This document shows, piece after piece, positions 56,956 through 64,000 of a stretch of DNA of 64,000 nucleotides; the stretch's first letter is position 1, and each line of letters begins with the position of its first letter. Under the pieces are notes generated by a model, which worked only from the letters and a program-made list of their open reading frames with translations, was not told where the DNA came from and made no database searches. The stretch comes from Coenobita brevimanus (Eukaryota; Arthropoda; Malacostraca; Decapoda; Coenobitidae): contig CM064666.1 of the NCBI GenBank assembly GCA_032717465.1, forward strand, positions 19,738,511-19,802,510. Direction: 5' to 3'. Position numbers and translations under genes: made by a program.

Positions 56956-57048
56956 TAGACAGACAAACAGATAGCAAGATATATAATGCTTTGTTTTGAT
57001 GTACAGTGAGTAGATTTAATTGATTTTCTTTTTTCTTTTTTTTTCTAG

Positions 57049-57165
57049 ATCTGGGAGCAGGGCAATGAAATGGCAGGGACAGCGTGACATGGAGGCGATT
57101 TGTTTGTGGCCACCCCTTACAGGAATGAGGCATCTGATAGTAGATAGATAGACAGATAGATAGTA
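57049..57165 (+). mobile_element. LINE C 3'-end fragment abutting the ATM-like start codon
   Basis: GGGAGCAGGGCAATGAAATG, GGAGGCGATTTGTTTGTGGC and the GATA tail match LINE C. It is preceded by a long pyrimidine tract ending TTTCTAG (57,048), a strong acceptor-like site. If that site is used, the fragment is 5' untranslated exon sequence of the gene starting at 57,177. Confidence 0.85.
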
Positions 57166-57176
57166 AAGCACACAAC

Positions 57177-57242
57177 ATGGCCCATAATGAACTCCATCAG
57201 TGCTGCCTTCAGTTGGACTCTGATGGAATGACTGATAGGAAG
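57177..57242 (+). CDS. ATM: ATM-like kinase, first coding exon (TAN region)
   Basis: ATG at 57,177 opens a 22-codon reading, MAHNELHQCCLQLDSDGMTD then RK, ending exactly at a GTAAGA donor (57,243), phase 0. Known ATM proteins begin with a short hydrophobic stretch, a CC pair, QLE or QLD, and T-[ED]-R-K. In human ATM the first coding exon also ends right after the Arg-Lys, with 24 codons. This is the start of the Tel1/ATM N-terminal (TAN) motif. ATM is a nuclear PI3K-like serine/threonine kinase that signals DNA double-strand breaks. Only the 5' end lies in this window. The match rests on 22 residues plus the next exon. Confidence 0.6.
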
Positions 57243-57267
57243 GTAAGAGCATGAATTAGTGTGAAAA

Positions 57268-57455
57268 GTGGACTATAGTTGTAGCAGCAAGGGTTTTAGT
57301 AGTAGCAGTGGTTGTAATGGGAGTAGTATTTACAGTAGTAGTAGTTCTTGCAGCAGCAGTAGTAGTAATAGTGATGGTTGTATCTGTAGTAATAGTAGTA
57401 GTGGTAGTTGTGATTGTTGTAGTAGTGGTCAAGCAGAGTGGCAGAGTGGCATTGA
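57268..57455. repeat. Degenerate AGT/GTA trinucleotide repeat
   Basis: Runs of TAGTAGTAG with GCA and GTT variants in the ATM-like intron. Confidence 0.85.
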
Positions 57456-57478
57456 TGTTTAATTTATACAGGCCTGTT

Positions 57479-57740
57479 GAAGCCTTTATAAATGATACAA
57501 ACAGAGAGGTGTTGATATCGTATGTTCATATCATTTATAAAGGCTTCAACATGCCTTTATAAACGATACAGAGAGGTGTTGGTACCGTATGTTTGTATCG
57601 TTTATAAAGGCTCCAACATGCTTTTATAAACGATACAAACAGAGAGGTGTTGATAACGTATGTTTGTATCGTTTATAAAGGCTCCAGCATGCCTTTATAA
57701 ACGATACAAACATTCGGTATCAACACAGAGAGGGGTTGAT
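57479..57740. repeat. Tandem hairpin array, about 69-bp period, 3.5 units
   Basis: Each unit is a near-perfect inverted repeat with arms GCCTTTATAAACGATACAAAC and its complement around a GAGAGGTGTTGATA-type loop. The units repeat head to tail at about 57,483, 57,553, 57,621 and 57,690. It lies in the intron between the two ATM-like exons. Confidence 0.93.
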
Positions 57741-57912
57741 ATCGCATCCTCACATAATTAGTGCAGATTTAAAAACAGTTTTATTGTAGCATGAAAATAT
57801 ATTATGGAAATTGGCTGTTTGGGTTTGGTAATGTGTACTGTATTGTAAATGAGTTTTTATTCCTGTAGAACAGTAATGATTGGATGAGAATGAATGAATG
57901 AAAGAATGAAAG

Positions 57913-58029
57913 GACACTAATGAGAAGCTGCACAGTCTGTTGCATAACACAAGCATTGTGGCCGCCCTGGATGCCGGTACCTTCAGCTGGATGTGGGTCT
58001 TCCAGTCTGCCTGCACGTTTTTCTTTAAA
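57913..58029 (+). CDS. ATM: ATM-like kinase, candidate second coding exon
   Basis: It joins the first exon in phase 0 and reads DTNEKLHSLLHNTSIVAALD then AGTFSWMWVFQSACTFFFK, before a GTGTGC donor-like site. The spacing of R-K, E-K, L, L and LD, and then of an aromatic S/N-W, follows the human second coding exon without gaps up to LD. The length (117 bases) is close to the human exon (113). The weak point is the acceptor: AATGAAAG at 57,912 lies in a GAAT repeat about 45 bases below the pyrimidine tract. A stop (57,907-57,909) prevents extension upstream. Confidence 0.5.
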
Positions 58030-58039
58030 GTGTGCGTAT

Positions 58040-58830
58040 GTGTGTATGTTCTTACCTAATTGTATCTTTACAGGAATGAGTTAAATATGTACTGTCCCAT
58101 GTATTAAACCATTTTTATCATACATATCCTTAAAACTATGAACAGCTTTGGCACACACTGTTTCATTCAGTAGTGCATTCCACTGATCAATTGCCCAATT
58201 TGGGAAACTGAATTTCCTTACGTCTCTATCACCTCTCTTTTTATGTATTTTTTTTTTTGCAGTGTCCTTTTGCTGATGCTTCTCCATAGGTTATATATTC
58301 ATTTATGCATATTTTCTCTTTCCCTGAGATGCATTTATATAGCATAATCATGTCTCCTCTTTTCCTTCTCTCTTGTACTGTAGTGTAGGTAGATTCAGTT
58401 TTTCTAGTCTTTCTTCATAGCTTAGATCCTTTAAACTTGGTACCCATCTTGTAGTTGCCCTGTGTACTTTTCCAATCTTATCTATGTGTTTTTTGAGATG
58501 AGGATTCCAGACTACTGATGCATACTCCAGGGTTGATTTGATGAATGATGTTATAATTTTTCTCAGCACGTCTTCCTTTATATGTGTGTATGCCATTATT
58601 ATATTAGCAAACAGTGTATACATGTTACGTACCTTCTCACTGATGTGGTCAGCAGGAGATAGTCTGTTATTGATAATCACTCCTAGGTCCTTCTCCCTTT
58701 CTGATATGTGTAGGGTTGATCTTCCTAACTTATAATCCCAATCTGATCTTTTCTCACTTATACCAAACTTAATTACATGACATTTGTCCACAAAAAAATT
58801 CCATTTGCCATTTATTGCTCCATTTTATGT
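58040..58830 (-). mobile_element. CR1-like LINE fragment (RT C-terminal half), family E
   Basis: The minus-strand reading has VDKCHVIKFG, SEREKDLGVIINNRLSPADH, FIKSTLEYASVVWNPHLKKH, HRATTRWVPSLKDLSYEERL and LPTLQYKREG. After a break, FSFPNWAIDQWNALLNE follows. This order (KCHVMHFG, EKDLGV, LEYA.VWNP, RATK, YEERL.L.L.TL) is the CR1-type post-RT region. It is 5'-truncated at about 58,830. Confidence 0.8.
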
Positions 58831-59145
58831 GTGTGTGGGGGGGGGGAGCAACCAGAGGTCAATGACTATCCATGTCGTAGGAATAGCCCCGTTCCATTGG
58901 CTGAAAACTATGTAGTATTAACTCAGAATTTTCCACCCACAGAAGTAGTAGTTCAGGCCCCTGGATCTGCAGCCCAAGAAGATCTATGCCATCTGATGCA
59001 GCCTGACAGCAGCAGATGAAGCGCCTCACACCTAAGATATCAAGAGGCGAATTTCCCACTCTGCAGGTATGCCGTCAAGGCATAAATAAACGTCAGAATA
59101 TTTATTTTTTAACCCCCACTGAACTGTTTTTAATTCCCACTGAAG
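58831..59145. other. No supported gene
   Basis: An open plus frame (ENYVVLTQNFPPTEVVVQAP) runs through 58,861-59,019, and a CTGCAG/GTATGC donor-like site is at 59,068. I cannot link it to a family. Confidence 0.35.
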
Positions 59146-59149
59146 AGTT

Positions 59150-59770
59150 AGATGACTGCAACTGTGTGAGAATGTTAGATGTCTGAGCGATTGTGTGAGA
59201 ATGTTAGATGACTGAGCAACTGTGTGAGAATGTTAGATGTCTGAGCAACTGTGTGAGAATGTTAGATGATTGAGCAACTTTGTTAGAATGTTAGATGTCT
59301 GAGCAACTGTGTGAGAATGTTAGATGACTGAGCAACTGTGTGAGAATGTTAGATGACTGAGCATCTGTGTGAGAATGTTAGATGACTGAGCAACTGTGTG
59401 AGAATGTTAGATGACTGAGCAACTGTGTGAGAATGTTAGATGTCTGAGCAACTGTGTGAGAATGTTAGATGTCTGAGCAACTGTGTGAGAATGTTAGATG
59501 TCTGAGCAACTGTGTGAGAATGTTAGATGTCTGAGTAACTGTGTGAGAATGTTAGATGTCTGAGTAACTGTGTGAGAATGTTAGATGTCTGAGTAACTGT
59601 GTGAGAATGTTAGATGTCTGAGTAACTGTGTGAGAATGTTAGATGTATGTAAGAATGTTAGATGTCTGAGCAACTGTGTGAGAATGTTTGATGACTGAGC
59701 AACTGTGTGAGATTGTTAGATGTCTGAGCAACTGTTTAAGAATGTTAGATGACTGCAGTTGTGTAAGAAT
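59150..59770. repeat. 29-bp minisatellite, about 21 copies
   Basis: The unit is GTCTGAGCAACTGTGTGAGA followed by ATGTTAGAT. Variants (GACTGAG, GAGTAAC) are clustered, showing block-wise expansion. Confidence 0.96.
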
Positions 59771-59798
59771 GATAGGGAATGTTTAATTATGTGTATCT

Positions 59799-59886
59799 CT
59801 TGTCATTTTTCATCCCACAGTGAGAAATAAATTGTCCATCATTCTTGTCATTTTTCATCCCACAGTGAGAAATAAATTGTCCATCA
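59799..59886. repeat. 44-bp perfect tandem duplication
   Basis: Two identical head-to-tail copies of a sequence containing TTTTCATCCCACAGTGAGAA and ATAAATTGTCCATCAT. Confidence 0.95.
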
Positions 59887-59996
59887 TGTGAAATGTAAGA
59901 GTTAGTACCCAGACCATACCACAAGTGGCCTTTTGCAGACTTAACATATCTCTGTGATTCGTTCTCATTGCACCTCAGCATCCCTTTGTGTGTAAG

Positions 59997-60205
59997 TAAT
60001 CTATTTATCTATCTGTCTGTCTATCTATTGCCAGACACCTCAATCCCGTAAGGGGTGGCTACAAACAAATCGACTCCATGTCACCCTGTCCCCCTCCATT
60101 TCACTGCCCTGCTCCTAGCTCACACCCCCCTCATTCATATACCTCTCCACCCCATCCCTCCATCTCATCCTTGGTCTCCCCCTCCCTCTTCCCCTCTATG
60201 TATCT
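59997..60205 (-). mobile_element. LINE C 3'-end fragment
   Basis: CTATCTGTCTGTC tail, then GCCAGACACCTCAATCCCGT, AAGGGGTGGCTACAAACAAA and CATCTCATCCTTGGTCTCCC, all as in the LINE C complement. Confidence 0.85.
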
Positions 60206-60511
60206 AATAATAAAAGAAAATGATGCAGGAGAATACTGAGTTGCAAAAAGGAAGATAAATCACTAATAAAAAGGAGCTACAGTGGTTGCCGTACAACGTA
60301 TAATATGGCCTCTTGTAGGTTGTGCCATCCACTCGTGTGATAGTTTTCTTTGCTATTTACATCATGTGCTTGTAGATTAGTCACTTACAGGAACAGCCTA
60401 GCATGGACTAACATACACTCTTTGTATTTCCAACTTTTTGTAGTTATCCTTTCATGTTTTCTGTTTCTGTTTTGTTTTGCCAGGCTTTTTCAGTTAAATT
60501 TGCTTGTTTGT

Positions 60512-60625
60512 TGTTGTCTGTTTATCTGTCTATTGCCAGACGCCATTATCCCATAAGGGATAGCCACAAACAAATTGCCTCCATGTTGCCCTGTCCCCCA
60601 CCATTTCATTGCCCTGCTCCCAGCC
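60512..60625 (-). mobile_element. LINE C 3'-end fragment
   Basis: GCCAGACGCCATTATCCCAT, then AAGGGATAGCCACAAACAAA and TGCCTCCATGTTGCCCTGTC. Confidence 0.85.
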
Positions 60626-61019
60626 CACACAGTCATTTTCAGTTAATCTTGCATGTTCTTAGTTATGTTCTTTGTGTTGCAGGTTTTTGTAGCTACACTT
60701 TCATGTTCTTTATGTGCTGTGTTCTGTCAGTGTCATAATATGTGTTTATGTACTTTTGTCTGCCAACATTCTTCTGTTATGTTCTTTATGTGCTTTGTTC
60801 TGCCAGTGTGTTTTTGTCTGCCAACCTTCTTCAGTTATTCTCAGTTATGTTCTTCTCTTGACTCAGTGTTTAGCCAATTTTTTGTCATGCCCTGCATTCT
60901 TGTTAGTAAAGGAAGCTCCCTAACACCTCTTCCCAAGTAATTTATTTTGCTTATTACCCCTTGCTGTCCGCTTGTATGGTATTTAAATAATTCAAATATC
61001 ACCATACTCTTCCTAAAAA
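60626..61019. repeat. Loose GTTCTTTATGTGCT repeats
   Basis: GTTATGTTCTTTATGTGCTTTG and variants recur four to five times at 60,655-60,860, followed by one unit of the 64-bp repeat (60,905-60,945). No gene. Confidence 0.6.
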
Positions 61020-61024
61020 ATGTA

Positions 61025-61071
<47 letters not shown>

Positions 61072-61245
61072 CCTCCTTTTCCTGCCGTAGGGCAGGGCGA
61101 GGAGTAGCAATGTCCAGACAGCACAAATTTTGCCCAGTCCAATGGGCCACGCTTCCATTCACTCATTATTCAAGCCCCTAGAATCCTGGCTCTATCAGAT
61201 ATGCCAAAAACATTTACTACGTTCTGTAGCTTCACATAAACATAT
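61020..61245 (+). repeat. GAT-tailed dispersed repeat with (ATC)n
   Basis: (ATC)n about 40 bp, then CAGACCTCC, GTAGGGCAGGGCGAGGAGTA, AATGTCCAGACAGCAC, CAATGGGCCACGCTTCCATT and AGAATCCTGGCTCTATCAGA. Confidence 0.85.
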
Positions 61246-62010
61246 CTGATTGAATCAAAGAACTTACAAAATCCTATTACCCAGCTATATCCAAAAATAA
61301 ATAGCTAAGGGCTAGGGAGCTTGCTTAATTGATGAGAATATAAGCCATGTGTGCAGTATAGTGGCTCACCTCAGTTTTGGGATTCCTTCAGAAAAAGGAT
61401 GGCATAATTTGACTTGGGTTTTTGATTAAATCCTTCAGTATTTAGCTTCATGTATTGTTTTCACTTCACTCAGCTAGATATGAACTCAGGGGACTGGTGG
61501 TCAGCATCCCCTGAAAGGAGGATGGTGATCTGCCACCAATATGCTCCTGTAGACAAGAAAGCAGGAAAGGGATAATAGTTCAGGTAAATGAGACAGCCTT
61601 TGTTAGTAGTGGGCAGTGGTGTTTAACATAGAAGGCATTCCAGCACCTGAGTCCCAGTGATGGGTTTTGCTGACCTCGCTCAACTCTCTTCTTTCTCTTA
61701 CTGATGTATGTATGGTGGCAGTTTGTTTGTGACCATAAGCTGGGAACATTGCTATATGAAGAAATAAACTGGTAAGGAGATGGTGCTTGGGTGTCTCCCA
61801 ACCAGTGGGAATATGACTTACTTTTTTACTTAGTCACACTTGTGTAGAGGCTGCCTATTGTGGGCCAACTGGTTTACTGTCTTATTGTACTGGTGTATCT
61901 TTGATGGGTGACGGGAGGTTGGAAATACTACAAAATAATGTAAAGGTGGAACCAGCAAAGGATTGAAGTAAATGAATGTGGAGGTAACTGGAGTGAGGTA
62001 AGTTGCCTAA
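61246..62010. other. No feature seen
   Basis: AT-rich, with no convincing exon. AGGGAGCTTGCTTAATTGATGA at 61,315 is a weak relative of the 64-bp repeat. Confidence 0.45.
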
Positions 62011-62179
62011 AGAATATAATAATACTGATCCAAGAGTAGCCCCATACAGCAAGGGAATTGGGCACTACTGGAAAATTATAACCAAAGAGGCTTTAAGGTG
62101 TTGCAAACCCGTATATATGAAGATCTGTCAAAAGCTGCCAAAATATGATGTAAAACCAGCAGAGAACATCCCAGTACAG
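62011..62179 (+). CDS. Candidate exon, unidentified
   Basis: After TTGCCTAAAG, an open frame reads EYNNTDPRVAPYSKGIGHYW, KIITKEALRCCKPVYMK and CQKLPKYDVKPAENIPVQ, ending at a strong donor CAG/GTAAGA (62,180). The composition is protein-like. It could be a later exon of the plus-strand ATM-like gene or something unrelated; I see no family match. Confidence 0.25.
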
Positions 62180-62289
62180 GTAAGAGAAGGGAAGGAGACT
62201 GGTGAAAAGGAGGAGGAGATTGAGAGATGGGAGAAGAGGGAGAAAAGAAATGTGTGCTAAGGTTGGAGGAGTGATGTGATGCCAGGGGA

Positions 62290-62470
62290 GGGACGCGGCT
62301 CACACAACTCATTAGGCCACGTGTATGCATATCATTAGGCCACGTGTTTACATATTAGACTACGTGTTTGCATATCATTAGGGCAAGTGTATGCATATTA
62401 GGACACGTGTATACATATTAGGACACTTGTATACATATTAGGCCACGTATGCATATCATTATCAATAGTA
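62290..62470. repeat. CACGTG-bearing tandem repeat, about 8 units
   Basis: Units of 19-23 bp, ATTAGGCCACGTGTATGCATA, with ATCATT variants. Several contain the CACGTG palindrome (the E-box core). Confidence 0.9.
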
Positions 62471-62639
62471 GAATTCTTGTATATTTATAGTCAAAACATT
62501 TTTAGTTGGTATTTAACAACTTTGACATTATGGGTTAGTGTGGTATATTAAGGAACGAGTACTAATTGCAGGATAGACGTGCTGGGTAGTTTATGCTTAC
62601 AGTTAACCCTCCTCTTTCCTCCTTGGTTATTTTGCATCC

Positions 62640-63165
62640 TCCTCCTCCATCATCATCATCATTTCGTCTTCCAGATCCTCTTCTTTTCCCTTTCTTCCTC
62701 TTTCTCCTCCACCCCCTCCTCTTCCTTTCAGTTTCCTCCCTCCATCTTCCTCCTCCCCCCTCGTCCTCTCCCCCTCTCCCTCCCCTGCTTTCTCCTTCCC
62801 TCCTCCTCCTCCCCTCTTCTTCCTCCTCTTTCTTCTCCTCTTTTTCGTTTTTCTCCTCTTTTTCCTCTCTTTCTCTTACCCTTCCTCCTCTTCCTCTTCT
62901 TTTTCTTTCGCCTTCCTCATATTCCTCCTCATCCTCTTCCTCTTCTTCCTCTTCCTTTACTTTTTCTTCCACTTCCTTTTCTTCCTCTTCCTCCTCTTCC
63001 TTTTCTTCCTCTTCGCCTTCTTCCTCTTCGCCTTCTTCCTCTTCCTCTTCCTCCTCTTCACCTTCCTCTTCTTCTTCCTGTCCATCTTTTTCCTCTTCCA
63101 CCTCCTCTTCCTCTTCGTCTTTTCCATTTTTCTCTTCCTCTTCCTCTTCATTCCCTTTCTCGCTG
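62640..63165. repeat. Pyrimidine-rich (CTTCCT)n-type tract, about 525 bp
   Basis: Nearly pure C/T on the plus strand. The acidic and Lys-rich minus-strand ORFs come from this composition. Confidence 0.93.
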
Positions 63166-63287
63166 TTTGTGAGAGGTTGTAGGGACTGCAATTTCTGCGG
63201 CAGTGATGAAGGCTGCTGAGATTTGGTGATCTGATGTCAGGGTTGGCTGGAGGTCCCATTCAGTATTTTTTTGTTTTTTGTTTTTTT

Positions 63288-63480
63288 TAATCCTCGGAAG
63301 AAGGAACCAAAGGCCACGAGCCCGCAAACTGTTCCTTCCAAGAGAAAAAAATACAAGAGAGAGCCAAATTCAAGATCCGATCATTCTGAGATGCCTGGAC
63401 ACACTGCGTTTGAAAGACTGGAGATCATAATTAGCAGGAAATACAGACAAAGGGAGACAGATCCACAGTTGTGTTGCGAT
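63288..63480 (-). mobile_element. LINE A 3'-end fragment
   Basis: GGAAGAAGGAACCAAAGGCC to GAGATGCCTGGACACACTGC and GACTGGAGATCATAATTAGC match the LINE A 3' region. The A/T-rich tail is at 63,270-63,290. Confidence 0.88.
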
Positions 63481-63499
63481 TCCTGTGGTTAGAAGTGTG

Positions 63500-64000
63500 A
63501 GGTCAAGTCTGCCACCATGTGTGTGGGAGCGCCTTGTAAGTGTGTGGGAGCGCCTTGCAAGTGTGTGGGAGCGCCTTGTAAGTGTGTGGGATTGTTGGGG
63601 TCATTTAGTTGTATGCCAGGAGTGAGGGTTAGGAGTTCTGATATGTGTCGTCCTGGGGAGTTGGTGGGGGATGTGGATCCTAGGCAGGGGTGATGGGCGT
63701 TCAAGTCGCCTCCAATTAGAGTCGGTTTATCGGCTGCGAGGGTGAAGTGTTCTGCTAGATCGAGGGTGGCTCTGGGTTTGCAATAAATGTTGAAGATCTT
63801 TAGGGGAGTGTTGGCTAAGGTGATGGATACACCCTGATTTTGACCTCTTCACCGCAGTGTGGTGGTTGTGGGATTTTGTTTGCCTGAATGTGATTACGTA
63901 TGAGAATGACAGCTTCTGGGGCCGCCCGGGGAGTGCGGAAGGAGAATGGAGTTAAAGCCCTTTAGCTTGTGGGAGTGTTGTTCGGTGATGAGTGTTCTTG
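63500..64000 (-). mobile_element. LINE endonuclease fragment (family F), runs off the window
   Basis: A minus-strand frame reads TPLKIFNIYCKPRATLDL, HFTLAADKPTLIGGDLNAHH and PCLGSTSPTNSPGRHISEL, the central block of an I/R1/Jockey-type AP endonuclease (GGDFNAHHxxWGS). Further upstream the frame is broken. Confidence 0.65.
63515..63600. repeat. 21-bp tandem repeat inside LINE F
   Basis: GTGTGTGGGAGCGCCTTGTAA three to four times. On the minus strand it reads in frame as THLQGAP repeated, joined to the endonuclease frame. Confidence 0.92.

Noticed and set aside
58777..59019. 80-codon open frame as a later ATM-like exon
   Set aside because: It begins inside the CR1-like fragment, shows no ATM-like pattern, and its possible acceptor leads to an immediate stop in the needed phases.
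59150..59770. CRISPR-like array of 29-bp repeats
   Set aside because: Units are directly contiguous with no unique spacers, in a eukaryotic context: a minisatellite.
62562..63191. Glu/Lys-rich protein-like ORF on the minus strand
   Set aside because: Composition effect of the pyrimidine tract; no domain and no splice logic.

Overview
This is a eukaryotic window, most likely from an arthropod and plausibly a decapod crustacean. The reasons are split genes with GT-AG introns, very dense and very long microsatellites (one perfect (GT)n tract exceeds 800 bp), several non-LTR retrotransposon families, Tigger/pogo and piggyBac DNA transposons, tRNA-derived SINEs and degenerate TTAGG-type (arthropod telomere motif) patches. 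There are no bacterial features.

Layout. 1-7.1 kb: a minus-strand, five-exon sugar transporter gene of the SLC2/Tret1-like MFS type. It can be assembled in frame from the sequence, but its first exon is not found. Its introns hold decayed duplicates of its own exons. 7.2-8.0 kb: giant GT tract. 8-23 kb: repeat-rich DNA with an almost complete LINE (family A, minus), a 5'-truncated LINE B copy, an I-like LINE fused to a LINE A fragment, SINEs and a TA-flanked foldback MITE. 23.5-28 kb: weak candidate 5' exons of an unidentified plus-strand gene, and a 20-21 bp minisatellite.

29.0-46.7 kb: a segmental duplication. Copy D1 (29,015-33,107) and copy D2 (39,729-46,683) are nearly identical. Between them lie a Tigger-like element with intact TIRs (33,108-36,221) and a piggyBac-like element (about 36.25-39.73 kb). 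D1 stops exactly at the Tigger TA target and D2 starts exactly at the piggyBac TTAA target. D2 carries a full-length RTE-like LINE (family C) with a 9-bp target duplication, and D1 still shows the empty site. Each copy also has a private insertion.

46.9-57 kb: a LINE B copy, a 1-kb non-autonomous piggyBac-type element, a LINE C 3' fragment expanded into a tandem array, and a second LINE C copy fused to a LINE B tail. 57.2-58.0 kb: two exons that read like the extreme N-terminus (TAN region) of the ATM/Tel1 checkpoint kinase, plus strand, directly downstream of a LINE C fragment. The intron between them holds a tandem array of hairpins. 58-64 kb: a CR1-like RT fragment, minisatellites, further LINE 3' ends, a long pyrimidine tract and a LINE endonuclease fragment running off the end.

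Only the sugar transporter and the ATM-like 5' end look like host genes with reasonable support. All recognisable transposon ORFs carry at least one visible break. No similarity search or alignment program was used: family names rest on motifs, and all identities are by eye.
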